The notes: a model not told the origin generated them from the letters alone. DNA of 64,000 bases from Calothrix sp. NIES-4101 (GCA_004296455.1 AP018280.1:4278001-4342000); one strand, 5' to 3'; counted from the first letter of the stretch, positions 26,691 to 36,326 are shown. A program made the numbers and translations.

Positions 26691-27984
26691 ATTCCAAACA
26701 GAAATAAGCAAATTTATTGCCTCTAACCAAGATGAATTTGCTGAATTGGTGACATTTGTCGATTTTGCCGAAAAATTTACGTTAGGTTTTATTGAAATTA
26801 ATTTTTCGCCCGATATAGATTTATTAATTGCTGGATTACGACAGGATTCTCAGTGTCAGGGAGTCCAATTTGTAGTTTTAGATTTTCCTGACGCGAATTT
26901 GCGCTTTCTGCGGGATGAATTAGTGCAGCAGTTAGCCAAAATTACTCAAGAAACAAATAAAAAACTGGTTTTATTAATTCGGAATTTAGAAAAATCGATA
27001 GGTGTTTTTGGTGATTATCCGCCAGTCTTACAAGATTTAAACTTTGTCCGCGATTCCTATCGTCAAACCATACCGCATCCGCTTTTATTTATCTTGCCAG
27101 ATTATGCGATTTCACGGTTAGCAAAATTTGCGCCCGATTTTTGGGCTTGGAAGTCAGGATTATTTCGCTTTAAAACTACAGAGTTAACTAAAAATGAGGC
27201 AATTGCTCATACTCTGAATGCAGATACCAATATAGAACGCATACCTACACCAGAACAACAAGAACGCATCGATTTATTACATCGCTTGTTGATGGAATAT
27301 AACCCCACTGGAGAAACACCCAGCCGAGAAAATCTTCGCAATTGCTGTAATATTTTAAATGAATTAGGCAAAGCGTATTTAAGTCAGCGTAAATCAATTA
27401 AAGCCAGAGAATATTTACAAAAAGCTGCGGAAATTATTCAGAAATTTCCTGATTATTCTCTACAAATCGAAGTTTTCAACCAGTTAGGTAAAAGCTATCA
27501 ACAGCAACGACAGTTTGATAATGCAATCAGCTATTATCAACAAGCTTTAGATATTGCCGAAAAGCAGAAAAATCGTCATGATATTGCCAATTCCTTGTTT
27601 TATTTAGGTAATGTTTCCCTGGATACGCGACAGCTTCACCAGGCACGGAATTATTATCAACAAGCCCTGAAAATCGAAATTGAATTTGGCGATCGCTATG
27701 AATGTGCTGGGACTTACCACCAGTTGGGAATCGTTGCCCAAGAGTTGCGCGAATACGACCAGGCACGGGATTATTATCAACAAGCCCTGGAAATCAAGAT
27801 CGAATTTGGCGATCGCTATGAATGTGCTGGGACTTACGCAATGTTAGGATTGCTTGCACAAGCTAAGGAGAATTACGCGGAAGCTAGGGCGAATTTGCAG
27901 ACAGCGTTGGAGATATATGTTGAGTATCAGGATGAATATATGGCTACAGTGACGCGGGAGATTTTAGAAAGTTTACCGGAGTGA
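26647..27984 (+). CDS. TPR protein with degenerate NTPase-like N-terminus
   Basis: 445 residues. Residues about 20-190 look like a P-loop-type fold (VQFVVLDFPDANLRFL, then KLVLLIRNLEKSIG in the Walker B position) but have no Walker A, so it is probably an inactive partner of the ATPase encoded by the overlapping gene. Residues about 225-440 are five to six TPRs (ARNYYQQALKIEIEFGDRYE and similar). Two adjacent repeats are almost identical at DNA level with a 120-nt period (around 27642 and 27762). TPRs suggest a peptide-binding sensor. The start at 26647 lies inside the preceding gene. Confidence 0.8.
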   Translation: MNSSNKLSNQHNNSKFQTEISKFIASNQDEFAELVTFVDFAEKFTLGFIEINFSPDIDLLIAGLRQDSQCQGVQFVVLDFPDANLRFLRDELVQQLAKITQETNKKLVLLIRNLEKSIGVFGDYPPVLQDLNFVRDSYRQTIPHPLLFILPDYAISRLAKFAPDFWAWKSGLFRFKTTELTKNEAIAHTLNADTNIERIPTPEQQERIDLLHRLLMEYNPTGETPSRENLRNCCNILNELGKAYLSQRKSIKAREYLQKAAEIIQKFPDYSLQIEVFNQLGKSYQQQRQFDNAISYYQQALDIAEKQKNRHDIANSLFYLGNVSLDTRQLHQARNYYQQALKIEIEFGDRYECAGTYHQLGIVAQELREYDQARDYYQQALEIKIEFGDRYECAGTYAMLGLLAQAKENYAEARANLQTALEIYVEYQDEYMATVTREILESLPE

Positions 27985-28120
27985 GGGATTAATCTTCTCT
28001 ACGTTTTTTGTTGATTTTCATATTTATTGAAGTTGAAGATTTAAGTACGATAAGTTCAAAACAAATAAAGCATATTTTAAGTTAGAATAAACAGCAAAAA
28101 TATTTTAATTTATATACGAT

Positions 28121-29233
28121 ATGGTCTTTCTACATTCTCAATTTCTACATCCTTTACTTCCTCAAGGTCAAGACTCGCAAGCTAACCAGAAATTAGGGAA
28201 AGAAATTAGTCAATCAGGTCAAGGCTACTTTAGTCTGTTAAAACAGGAAATTGAAGCCCTTACAGAGCAATCATCCTCTAAGAATCATCAATTACGCAAA
28301 CAACTTGATGCCATACCGAGGATTCAAGAAGTTAATCAGCAACGTAGTCAACTGCAAGACAAAATGTGGTCTTATACTCAAGCAAGCATAGACAACGATC
28401 GCGATCGCCTGATACAAGCTTATCAAAAACATATTAAGGGGCTGAGTCAATTAGAACTGAATCCAAATTTATTAATTCCCAAGCATCAAAGTAAAGTTGA
28501 TATTCATAGAATGCCTGGTGGTTATCTGGAAGAGCAAGGGGACGATGATTTTTGGACTGGTGTACTATATGATCATGGAGTATTTCTTTATGGAATAGGT
28601 TGGTTAGGTTCTCTCAATGATGAGCTTGGTCACACAATTATTGAACAAGTTTTAAAATCTCACTACCCCGAATTTAATCCCCAGCAAATTTTAGATATGG
28701 GGTGTTCTGTTGGTCATAGCACTCTTCCCTACACCCAAGCTTATCCAGATGCTCAAGTTTGGGGTATTGATTTAGGAGCTTCCCTATTACGTTATGCTAC
28801 TGCTAGAGCTAATGGACTGGGAAAAAAGGTATATTTTGCCCAGCAGAATGCCGAACAAACTGACTTTCCAGACCACAGTTTTGACCTAGTGGTGAGTCAT
28901 ATTTTAATGCACGAAGTCCCTAATGTGGCTAAACAACGTGTCTTTAAGGAAAGTTATCGTTTACTTAAAACTGGGGGGATAATGGTGCATTTAGATAGTT
29001 TGTTATTTCTATCTCCTCCTAACCCAGCAGCCCGTTATTTCCGAGATACAGAAGTTTATTATAACTCCGAACCTTTTGTGGGTTGTGCTAATTTAGATGA
29101 CTTAAATAACTTAGCTCTAGAAGCAGGTTTTGCCCCTCAAAATTGTCATCTATATCAAGTTTCTGGTTATTATAGTCAGCAACAGGGTTCAACCCAACCG
29201 AAATGGTTAGCTTTCTGTGGGGTTAAAGGTTAA
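28121..29233 (+). CDS. Class I SAM-dependent methyltransferase
   Basis: 370 residues. The first 110 are charged and helical; the methyltransferase domain spans about 180-310. Motif I is ILDMGCSVGHSTLPY, the acidic end of strand 2 is VWGIDLGASLLRYA, motif post-II is QQNAEQTDFPDHSFDLVVS and the next strand is LKTGGIMVHLD. This is the Methyltransf_11/25 type, acting on small molecules in most cases; the substrate cannot be told. The enzyme is complete. It stands alone, 136 bp after the TPR gene and converging on the PNPOx-like gene. Confidence 0.85.
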   Translation: MVFLHSQFLHPLLPQGQDSQANQKLGKEISQSGQGYFSLLKQEIEALTEQSSSKNHQLRKQLDAIPRIQEVNQQRSQLQDKMWSYTQASIDNDRDRLIQAYQKHIKGLSQLELNPNLLIPKHQSKVDIHRMPGGYLEEQGDDDFWTGVLYDHGVFLYGIGWLGSLNDELGHTIIEQVLKSHYPEFNPQQILDMGCSVGHSTLPYTQAYPDAQVWGIDLGASLLRYATARANGLGKKVYFAQQNAEQTDFPDHSFDLVVSHILMHEVPNVAKQRVFKESYRLLKTGGIMVHLDSLLFLSPPNPAARYFRDTEVYYNSEPFVGCANLDDLNNLALEAGFAPQNCHLYQVSGYYSQQQGSTQPKWLAFCGVKG

Positions 29234-29253
29234 TCCCCTGACGGATAGAAGTA

Positions 29254-30165
29254 CTACTTCTCAACTTTTGGATTAGCTGGGGAATATTCCCCAAATTGCC
29301 ACCGTAAAGGTGTAGAATTTGCTGTTTCTAATACCTGTTCAATTTCAAACTCGACTAAACGCTCTGCTCCGATAAATTCATTTAATCTGTCTGCATCCCA
29401 AATTACTTTTGCTTTCCCGATTAATTGCAAGATATTACCTGTTTCAAAGTCGATAAATAATAACCCTGCGTTGGGATTTATCTGTAAATTACCGAAGGTT
29501 TGAAACATATTATTTCCCGCATAATCAGGGAATAATAATTGGCGATGATTTAAGACTTGAATAAATCCCGGAAATCCTCCTCGATGGGAAGCATCTGCAC
29601 CACTTTCGGGATGAAAACTAGCAATGAAAAATGTGTCTGCTTGGGTTATCCAATTTTGATGTTTTACGCTTAAAGTTTCTCTGGTAAAAGTTTGTGATTG
29701 TTCTCTAGATTCAGTTATATTTTTTTCGATGTGACGGGTTTGGATGTATTTGGGACAGTTAAAAAATGTCTGAGTAACCTGTATTTTTATACTATCTGAG
29801 CCTAACTCAGCTTTGCCATTGAAGCGCGATCGCCTACGGTTTGACAAGTCAATCACCAATAAACCAATATTTTGGTTGTGGTGCAGATTTTGGTACAGTG
29901 GATCGCTAGGTGTAAGGCTACCATCTAAACTAATCTCTAGGGTCTGTTGGTTCAAAGCTTGGATAAAACCAGGTTGTCCTGTTAATAAAGATGCCCAAAC
30001 TTGACCATGTATATCAACTGTAGCGGCGATCGCTAATTGTTGCGTAACTAGAAATTCCTGTGCTGCTGGTTTAATAAAATCGCTGATGACACTACACAGT
30101 TTTTGCGCTTCTTCTCGTTTCCCTGCTTGGGTTTGGACTGCTATTTCTCCGGAATGGAAAGACAT
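29254..30165 (-). CDS. Pyridoxamine 5'-phosphate oxidase-like flavoprotein
   Basis: 303 residues made of two related halves of the FMN-binding split-barrel (PNPOx-like) fold. The first half has VDIHGQVWASLLTGQPGFIQ; the second has ADASHRGGFPGFIQVL, then NMFQTFGNLQINPNAGLLFIDFETGNILQLIGKAKV, the usual family core. These proteins often bind FMN or F420 and act on small substrates or reduce peroxides; the reaction is unknown here. The N-terminal HSGEIAVQTQAGKR also fits the family. The ATG at 30163-30165 is preceded by CCTCCAAATCCCC complement, giving a GGAGG-like site. Confidence 0.82.
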   Translation of the reverse strand: MSFHSGEIAVQTQAGKREEAQKLCSVISDFIKPAAQEFLVTQQLAIAATVDIHGQVWASLLTGQPGFIQALNQQTLEISLDGSLTPSDPLYQNLHHNQNIGLLVIDLSNRRRSRFNGKAELGSDSIKIQVTQTFFNCPKYIQTRHIEKNITESREQSQTFTRETLSVKHQNWITQADTFFIASFHPESGADASHRGGFPGFIQVLNHRQLLFPDYAGNNMFQTFGNLQINPNAGLLFIDFETGNILQLIGKAKVIWDADRLNEFIGAERLVEFEIEQVLETANSTPLRWQFGEYSPANPKVEK

Positions 30166-30228
30166 GGGGATTTGGAGGTGATATGAATATGATTCTCAAT
30201 TTATCTGATGTTATCTAATTAACTCTAG

Positions 30229-30272
30229 ATCGGTTTGGCGATCGCTTCGCTTGCACTACGTGAACGCTCAGA
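30229..30272. repeat. Small dispersed repeat
   Basis: GGCGATCGCTTCGCTTGCAC followed by TACGTGAACGCTCAG. It resembles the GCGAAGC/GCTTCGC palindromic small dispersed repeats common in Nostocales and also seen here at about 15166-15205, 20623-20655 and 49468-49486. Located in the divergent gap before the NB-ARC/WD40 gene. Confidence 0.5.
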
Positions 30273-30386
30273 CAAATAAAACTGATCTAGGCAAACATTT
30301 ATGAATATGCTATTGCAATCATGATTTAAATTCTGAGATATTGATACCTATAAAAAATATGTATTAGATAGGATGCATAGACAATA

Positions 30387-33300
30387 GTGGCAACTCTCAA
30401 AGCCTCTCAATCCGGACTAGGGATTATCAAGCAAGCTAGAATTGCTAAGGGTTGGTCTGTGGATGATTTTCGCTGGTTAGAGTCAGCTAGCGAGGTTTTG
30501 GATGTTTCTTGGTCAGAAAGTGGTGTTTTAGCGGTGGGAATTTCCGAGGGTACTTGGAAAAGATTTCTAGCAGGGAAAAATCCCATTAATCCTGAGGCTT
30601 TTAAGGCTTATTGTCAGGTGTTGGGATTGAATTGGCAAGAGGTTATTGAAAACAAGGTAGAAAAACTAGTTTCCCCTTCCCCCACTCCTGTTACAGATTG
30701 GGGAGATGCTCCCGATGTCTCAATTTTTTATGGTCGTCAGGTAGAAATACAGTTAGTTAAGCAGTGGGTTATACAAGAAAATTGTCGTTTAATTACGCTG
30801 TTGGGGATGGGTGGGATTGGTAAAACGACTCTTTCTGTCAAGGTAGCACAACAAATTTTGGAGACAGGAAATATTGAGTTTGTAATTTGGCGAAGTCTGC
30901 GTAATGCACCACCGATTGAAGATATTTTAGTTGAATTAATTCAGTTTTTATCGTCACAGGAAGAAACTTTTTTACCTAGTAGTGTATCAGCGAAAATTTC
31001 TCTATTATTAAAATATTTGCGTAGCTCGCACTGTTTGTTAATTTTAGATAATGTTGAGTCGATTTTACAAGCAGGTGAACGTACTGGTCTTTATCGAGTT
31101 GGGTATGAGGGATATGGGGAATTATTGCGATGTTTTGCAGAAACTTCTCATCAAAGTTGTTTGCTGTTAACTTCGCGGGAAAAACCCCAAGGTTTAGCTA
31201 GATATGAGGGAGAAAATTTACCTGTACGTTCTTTACAATTGACAGGTTTAGCGGATAAGGAAGGGCGAGAATTATTTGCTCTCAAAGGTCAATTTACTGC
31301 TTCCGAGGGAGAATGGCAAGCTTTAATTTCCCGTTATGGAGGTAATCCCCTGGCTTTAAAAATTGTTGCGTCTTCAATTCATGATTTTTTTGAGGGAGAT
31401 ATTTGTCAATTTTTAGAGATATCTCAACAAAGTACGTTTATTTTTGATGATATTCGAGATTTACTCAATCAACAATTTAATCGCCTGACAAAGTTGGAAC
31501 GAGAAATTATGTTTTGGATTGCGATTAATCGTGAACCTATTTCATTATCTGAATTACAAACAGATTTTGTTACTCCAATTCTCCCGCGTGAGTTGTTAGA
31601 ATCCCTAGCATCCTTACAAAGACGGGCTTTTATTGAAAAAACTACTGGTGGTTTAACTCAGCAACCTGTGGTGATGGAATATGTGATTAATCAAATTATT
31701 GAGTTAGTCTCTGAGGAAATTTTTAATCAGGATATATCTCTATTTGCAAGTCATGCGTTGATGAAAGCACAAGGGAAAGACTATGTGCGTGAGACTCAAA
31801 TTAATTTGATTTTACAACCTGTGATTAATCAATTAATCAATCAATTGGGGAGTTTAGAAAATATTTCTCATTATATCAAGCAAATTATTTCTAACTTACA
31901 AGGAAAAACACCTAAAGAAACGGGATATGTCGCTGCTAATTCTCTAAATTTATTACATCAAGCTGAAATTGATATTAGTGGCTGTGATTTTTCTCGTTTA
32001 ACACTTTGGCAAGCTTATCTACAAGGTGTAAATTTACATGATGTGAATTTTGTTAATTCTGATTTATCTCGTTGTGTATTTACTGAAACTTTAGGTAATA
32101 TTTTATCTGCTAACTTTAGTCCAAATGGAGAACTTTTAGCTACCTGTGATACTGACTGTAATGTGCGAATTTGGGAAGTTCAAACAGGTAAATTACTCTT
32201 GATTTGTCAAGGTCATCAGAACTGGGTACGCTTCGTCACTTTTAGTCCAGATGGAAAAATTTTAGCAAGTTGTGGTGCGGACCATCTGATTAAATTATGG
32301 AATGCTAGTGATGGTATTTGCATTAAAACTCTCATTGGACACCATCATGAGGTATTTTCTGTTGCTTTTAGCCCCAAGGGTAACATTTTAGCAAGTGCAA
32401 GTGGCGATCGCACGATTAAAGCCTGGGATATTCATGATGGTAACTGTATCAAAACTCTTACCGGACATACAGATTGGGTGCGTTGCGTTGCTTTTAGTCC
32501 CGATGGGGAAATATTAGCAAGTAGTGGTGCTGAAGCGCAAATTAAATTATGGGATATGGAATCTGGTGAATGTCTGCAAACCTTAATAGAACATCAAAGT
32601 TGGGTGCGTTCGATTGCATTTAGTTCAGATAATCAAACTTTAGCAAGTGCAAGTGGCGATCGCACGATTAAAATTTGGAATTATCAGACAGGAGAATGCA
32701 TCAAAACCTATACAGGACATACAAACAGCGTTTATTCAGTCGCATTTAGTCCTGGGGGTGAAATACTAGTGAGTGGAAGTGGCGATCGCACTGTGAAAAT
32801 TTGGGATTGCGACACTCATACTTGCATTAAAACCTTGTATAAACAAACTAATGAGGTTTGTTGCGTTGCTGTCAGTCCCGATAATCAAACAATTGCTTGC
32901 GTCAGTTTAGACCAAACTATGCGATTGTGGGATTACCATAGTGGACAATGTTTAAAAACTTGGCAAGGAAATACAGATTGGGCACTTCCTGTAAAATATA
33001 GTCCAAATGGGCAAATTTTAGCCAGTGGGAGTAATGATAAAAGTATTAAATTATGGGATTTGCAAACAGGAAATTGTTTAAGAAGTTTGCAAGGACATAC
33101 AGATTTTATTTATGGAATTGCATTTAGTCCAGATGGACAAATTTTAGCTAGTGCGAGTACCGATTCTACGGTCAGATTGTGGACTGTAAATACAGGAAAA
33201 TGCTTTCAACTTTTACAAGGACATACAGATTGGGTTTATGCTGTAGAATTTCATCCCCAAGGTGAAATTATCGCCACTGCAAGTGCAGATTGTACAATTA

Positions 33301-33944
33301 AAATCTGGGATTGGCAGACAGGAAAAAGTTTAAATAATTTAACAGGTCATCATGATAAGATTCTGGGAATTGCCTTTAATTCTGATGGGAAATTCTTAGC
33401 TAGTAGTTCAGCTGACCAAACTGTGAGAATTTGGGATTGGCAAACAGGTGATTGTGTAAAAACTTTAAATGCTCATGAAGATAGAATTTATGCAGTTATA
33501 TTCAGTTCAGATGGAAAGATTTTCGCAACCTGTAGTACCGACCAAACAATTAAACTTTGGCAATTCCCAACCGGAAAGTTTTTAAAAACTTTAACCGGAC
33601 ATCATAACTGGGTTTTTTCCATCGCTTTTAGTCCTGATGGTAAAATCATTGTTAGCGCTTCCCATGACCAAACTGTGAGAATTTGGGATGTAAATACAGG
33701 TGAATGTCAACATATTTGTGCTGGACATACCCATTTAGTTTCCTCGGTTGCATTTAGTCCAGATGGTAAATTTATCGCTAGTGGTTCTCAAGACCAAACC
33801 GTGAGAATTTGGGATATCAATACGGGTGAATGTAGGAGAATTTTCATTGCGAAAAGAATGTATGAAGGGATGAAAATTACTGGAGTCAAAGGGTTAACAG
33901 ATGCGACCATTTTAACGCTCCAAGCTTTGGGTGCAGTCGTGTAA
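30387..33944 (+). CDS. NB-ARC / WD40 repeat STAND protein
   Basis: 1185 residues, starting with GTG at 30387. Residues about 5-95 form the cyanobacterial HTH-like domain (LGIIKQARIAKGWSVDDFRW, ISEGTWKRFLAGKNPI). The NB-ARC core has P-loop LLGMGGIGKTTLSVK (about 138-152), Walker B LLILDNVESIL, LLLTSREKP, and GGNPLALKIVAS. A pentapeptide-like linker (CDFSRLTLWQAYLQGVNL) joins about 14 WD40 blades (about 570-1150) with FSPDGxILASxSxDxTIKIWD. It is predicted to be a ligand-sensing STAND switch, as in plant and bacterial NLR-like conflict systems; no toxic effector is fused. A weakly related architecture is seen in the two AAA-like/WD40 genes. Confidence 0.92.
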   Translation: MATLKASQSGLGIIKQARIAKGWSVDDFRWLESASEVLDVSWSESGVLAVGISEGTWKRFLAGKNPINPEAFKAYCQVLGLNWQEVIENKVEKLVSPSPTPVTDWGDAPDVSIFYGRQVEIQLVKQWVIQENCRLITLLGMGGIGKTTLSVKVAQQILETGNIEFVIWRSLRNAPPIEDILVELIQFLSSQEETFLPSSVSAKISLLLKYLRSSHCLLILDNVESILQAGERTGLYRVGYEGYGELLRCFAETSHQSCLLLTSREKPQGLARYEGENLPVRSLQLTGLADKEGRELFALKGQFTASEGEWQALISRYGGNPLALKIVASSIHDFFEGDICQFLEISQQSTFIFDDIRDLLNQQFNRLTKLEREIMFWIAINREPISLSELQTDFVTPILPRELLESLASLQRRAFIEKTTGGLTQQPVVMEYVINQIIELVSEEIFNQDISLFASHALMKAQGKDYVRETQINLILQPVINQLINQLGSLENISHYIKQIISNLQGKTPKETGYVAANSLNLLHQAEIDISGCDFSRLTLWQAYLQGVNLHDVNFVNSDLSRCVFTETLGNILSANFSPNGELLATCDTDCNVRIWEVQTGKLLLICQGHQNWVRFVTFSPDGKILASCGADHLIKLWNASDGICIKTLIGHHHEVFSVAFSPKGNILASASGDRTIKAWDIHDGNCIKTLTGHTDWVRCVAFSPDGEILASSGAEAQIKLWDMESGECLQTLIEHQSWVRSIAFSSDNQTLASASGDRTIKIWNYQTGECIKTYTGHTNSVYSVAFSPGGEILVSGSGDRTVKIWDCDTHTCIKTLYKQTNEVCCVAVSPDNQTIACVSLDQTMRLWDYHSGQCLKTWQGNTDWALPVKYSPNGQILASGSNDKSIKLWDLQTGNCLRSLQGHTDFIYGIAFSPDGQILASASTDSTVRLWTVNTGKCFQLLQGHTDWVYAVEFHPQGEIIATASADCTIKIWDWQTGKSLNNLTGHHDKILGIAFNSDGKFLASSSADQTVRIWDWQTGDCVKTLNAHEDRIYAVIFSSDGKIFATCSTDQTIKLWQFPTGKFLKTLTGHHNWVFSIAFSPDGKIIVSASHDQTVRIWDVNTGECQHICAGHTHLVSSVAFSPDGKFIASGSQDQTVRIWDINTGECRRIFIAKRMYEGMKITGVKGLTDATILTLQALGAVV

Positions 33945-33948
33945 ATAT

Positions 33949-34164
33949 TCATGATGTTTTTTCTGTTGTCGTTAACAACCACAGTTTTTCTAGCTTCTCG
34001 ACACGTCGTTTGCAAATAGAAGCTTTACATTTACGATAGCTAATAACTGTCAACAGAAAAAGTAGAGGAAAAGAAATGATGAAATATCCAATCAAAGGAT
34101 TAATTGCAACATCATTTCTTGTTTGAAAATGAGCTTGGGATGGAACTGCTATTTGTAAATACAT
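33949..34164 (-). CDS. Small single-span membrane protein
   Basis: 71 residues from the ATG at 34162-34164 (an upstream TTG-type frame starting at 34197 overlaps the next gene and is less likely). One membrane span (INPLIGYFIISFPLLFLLTVI) is followed by a basic cytoplasmic tail with a helix (CKRRVEKLEKLWLL). It resembles small conserved cyanobacterial membrane proteins without a known role. It is convergent with the NB-ARC/WD40 gene, their stops 5 bp apart, and lies just after the DUF4278 gene. Confidence 0.6.
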   Translation of the reverse strand: MYLQIAVPSQAHFQTRNDVAINPLIGYFIISFPLLFLLTVISYRKCKASICKRRVEKLEKLWLLTTTEKTS

Positions 34165-34187
34165 AATTCTGCTCAGTAAATAATCTA

Positions 34188-34373
34188 TCAATGACAACCA
34201 CGTATATAGGTGACACCGCGATACTTAAGTTCAAATCGAGAGAAAGTTGTCAATAATCTTGGTTTGGAGATACGGTAACTAATTCCTCGATATTTTGCAT
34301 TCTTCTCATACTTTGTGCTTGTTAATTCCGAAATATCCGATTCATAATGGGAACCACGATAAGATAGTTGCAT
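34188..34373 (-). CDS. DUF4278 domain protein
   Basis: 61 residues: MQLSYRGSHYESD at the start, then AKYRGISYRISKP and LKYRGVTYIRG. The repeated Y-R-G-x-x-Y is the mark of DUF4278, a short family found almost only in cyanobacteria and of unknown function. It is 24 bp upstream of the small membrane protein gene on the same strand, so the two may be cotranscribed. Confidence 0.75.
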   Translation of the reverse strand: MQLSYRGSHYESDISELTSTKYEKNAKYRGISYRISKPRLLTTFSRFELKYRGVTYIRGCH

Positions 34374-34577
34374 AATTTTCTCTGGGTATTTGAATGTGAC
34401 AATTTTGAGAATATGACTTATATTTCTTCTCGTCGATGTGTAAAAGTTATGGATTTAGCACTTAACTTTTCATCAACTATATTTTGACTAATCTTAAACT
34501 CGTTCCCTGAAAAAGGGTGTGCTAGACTTTCCTTGCATCTAACACACCTCTACAAAATCAATCTGAAAACTATTGAT

Positions 34578-34748
34578 TTAATTACCACTATACTCAAGCG
34601 AGTGGTTTACAGGAATTTCTCCATGAGATTGCATGGACAATCTCTGAGGAGCGCAAGCTTGTGTAAATAACAAAATACTAATTGATAAACCGAGTGTAAG
34701 CATTCTATTCCAGCGAATATTGTTCGTAGAATTGATGAAAGTCTTCAT
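34578..34748 (-). CDS. Small lipoprotein (56 residues)
   Basis: The ATG at 34746-34748 is supported by AAGGAGTTGAAATC directly before it. The peptide has a positive start, a hydrophobic stretch (MLTLGLSISILLFTQAC) and a lipobox-like LFTQAC, then about 25 mature residues (APQRLSMQSHGEIPVN...). It would be a lipid-anchored short peptide or a released leader. Its promoter (34781-34824) has the same architecture as those of the monooxygenase and exporter, suggesting joint control. A hairpin-free A/T-rich tail follows. Function unknown. Confidence 0.6.
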   Translation of the reverse strand: MKTFINSTNNIRWNRMLTLGLSISILLFTQACAPQRLSMQSHGEIPVNHSLEYSGN

Positions 34749-34780
34749 GATTTCAACTCCTTCAAGGTGTTCTATCATTT

Positions 34781-34824
34781 TTATAGAATTGACCAAGAAC
34801 AAAGTCGATACAGAAAAGTTAAGG
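34781..34824 (-). promoter_or_regulatory. Shared-type promoter of the small lipoprotein gene
   Basis: Read on the minus strand: CTTAACTTTTCTGTATCGAC (from 34823 to 34804), then 16 bp, then TCTATAA (34787-34781). The start codon is 33 bp further on. The same layout precedes four other genes in this window. Confidence 0.65.
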
Positions 34825-35054
34825 AATTCAAGATATCAGCTAACTTAACTGGGAACTTAACTGTTATCGCATCATTATTAATCACAGCAGCTTTAATGCA
34901 GGGTTAATATAGGTAGTGGACTGACACAGCTACAATGTTGTATTAAATTTTAGAAATTTTTGAATAATTTAGAGCGCTAAAGCGCAACTATAAACCTTTT
35001 AGATTCTACTATGGTAAGAATATACTAAATAGTTTAATTTTAATTTAATTGAAT
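34825..35054. other. Intergenic region between lipoprotein and monooxygenase genes
   Basis: AT-rich, no gene seen. It continues the promoter side of the lipoprotein gene (GAATTC next to the conserved box, as at the 46.6 kb promoter) and ends with the 3' side of the monooxygenase. ACTTAACTGTTATCGCATC near 34869 is a partial copy of the conserved box on the plus strand but has no gene after it. Confidence 0.35.
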
Positions 35055-36326
35055 TTATATATGCAATTTTTGAGGTGATAAGAATTGTTTATTCTGTAAT
35101 TGTAATGCAATTCTTTTACCTGTACACCAACCGTAATATCCATAGGTTCCGGATGCACCTAATTTTTTTTCAAACCCCACAAAGTAAAGTGTAGGGTCAA
35201 CAACTGATTGACACTTACCATTCGTTTTTGGTAGTAATCTATCGTCGAGATTTAGATATAATTCAGACTGTCTCAATATTTTATTAATACCAGGACGAAA
35301 ACCAGTCCCTAAAATAATTGCATCATAATCCTTTGATTCCCCATTGCTGAAAATCACACCAGTTTTTGTTAATTGCTGAATATGACTATAAATAACTTTA
35401 ATATTTCCTTCTTTAATTTGTTTAACAGTACCTCTATCTACCCACGCTACACGACCATAATTAACCTCCATGTCGATGGCTCCCCTATCTTCTGGGTAAA
35501 TAGAGTAAGCGCTCAAATCTAAAGCAAAACGCCGAACAAATTTATCATACTCATTAATTTCTACTTGTAATTCTTCTGGAGTAAAATCAATAGCTTTCTC
35601 CATTGCTGCGATTTTAGTATCTACTGTATGCTTATGAAACAAACGTTTAAAATATGACCGAATTTGCCATAACCAATATTGTAGCGATCGCAATCTAGGA
35701 TAGAGAGGAAATACCCAGCGTTTACCACGAATTAACATATCAATACTACTAGCACCATGTTCGTATAAATCTAGTGCTATTTCTGCTGATGAATTTCCTG
35801 AACCCAGAACTAATATTTTCTTGTTTTTATAAGGGATACCATTTTTATATATACTACTGTGAATAATCTCACCAGTAAAATCTTCTTGTCCTACAAAGCT
35901 GAGAATGATAGGTTCATTAGTTAACCCAGTACAGATAACCAATACTTTACATTTCAGGATATCTTTATTTGTTTGTATCTGCCAGTCATTATCTATTTGA
36001 TGATTAATTTTGTTAATATTTTGCACCTCTTCATCAAAACGAATATGGTCATAAACTTGAAAATGATGTGCATATTCTGTTAAATAATCCACAATTTCAT
36101 CTTTAGTTTTAAACGTGGAATAGTTTCGCTTACCTGCAAAAAAAGGCAGAGTAAAATAAGGATTTTGAGTAACTAATCTTTCGTAAGCATTTTTCCAAAT
36201 TCTGGCGACAGTTTTACCCTTTTCGATAATTACAAAATTCTCAATTCCGAATTTTTTCAAACTAGCAGCTACGGTAATACCGCAAAAACCAGCCCCAATG
36301 ATAATAACGTCTAGTTCAGCATTCAT
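35055..36326 (-). CDS. Flavin-containing monooxygenase
   Basis: 423 residues. The FAD-binding Rossmann motif is DVIIIGAGFCGITVAASL (about residues 6-23); the FMO fingerprint F-x-G-x-x-x-H-x-x-x-Y is FTGEIIHSSIYK (about 150); the NADPH-binding motif is VLGSGNSSAEIAL (about 170). LGTGFRPG marks the C-terminal FAD contact. These flavoenzymes oxygenate N, S or carbonyl groups (N-hydroxylation or Baeyer-Villiger type). It is divergent from the cyclic-peptide-type ABC exporter with a shared promoter class on each side, which suggests a common role in making and exporting a small product. Confidence 0.87.
   Translation of the reverse strand: MNAELDVIIIGAGFCGITVAASLKKFGIENFVIIEKGKTVARIWKNAYERLVTQNPYFTLPFFAGKRNYSTFKTKDEIVDYLTEYAHHFQVYDHIRFDEEVQNINKINHQIDNDWQIQTNKDILKCKVLVICTGLTNEPIILSFVGQEDFTGEIIHSSIYKNGIPYKNKKILVLGSGNSSAEIALDLYEHGASSIDMLIRGKRWVFPLYPRLRSLQYWLWQIRSYFKRLFHKHTVDTKIAAMEKAIDFTPEELQVEINEYDKFVRRFALDLSAYSIYPEDRGAIDMEVNYGRVAWVDRGTVKQIKEGNIKVIYSHIQQLTKTGVIFSNGESKDYDAIILGTGFRPGINKILRQSELYLNLDDRLLPKTNGKCQSVVDPTLYFVGFEKKLGASGTYGYYGWCTGKRIALQLQNKQFLSPQKLHI

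Noticed and set aside
34459-34490. CTTAACTTTTC on the plus strand near 34460
   Set aside because: Shares the upstream box of the regulon promoter but lacks the TATYGAC element, spacing and a downstream gene.
34864-34885. ACTTAACTGTTATCGCATC
   Set aside because: Only partly like the regulon box and points toward no gene.
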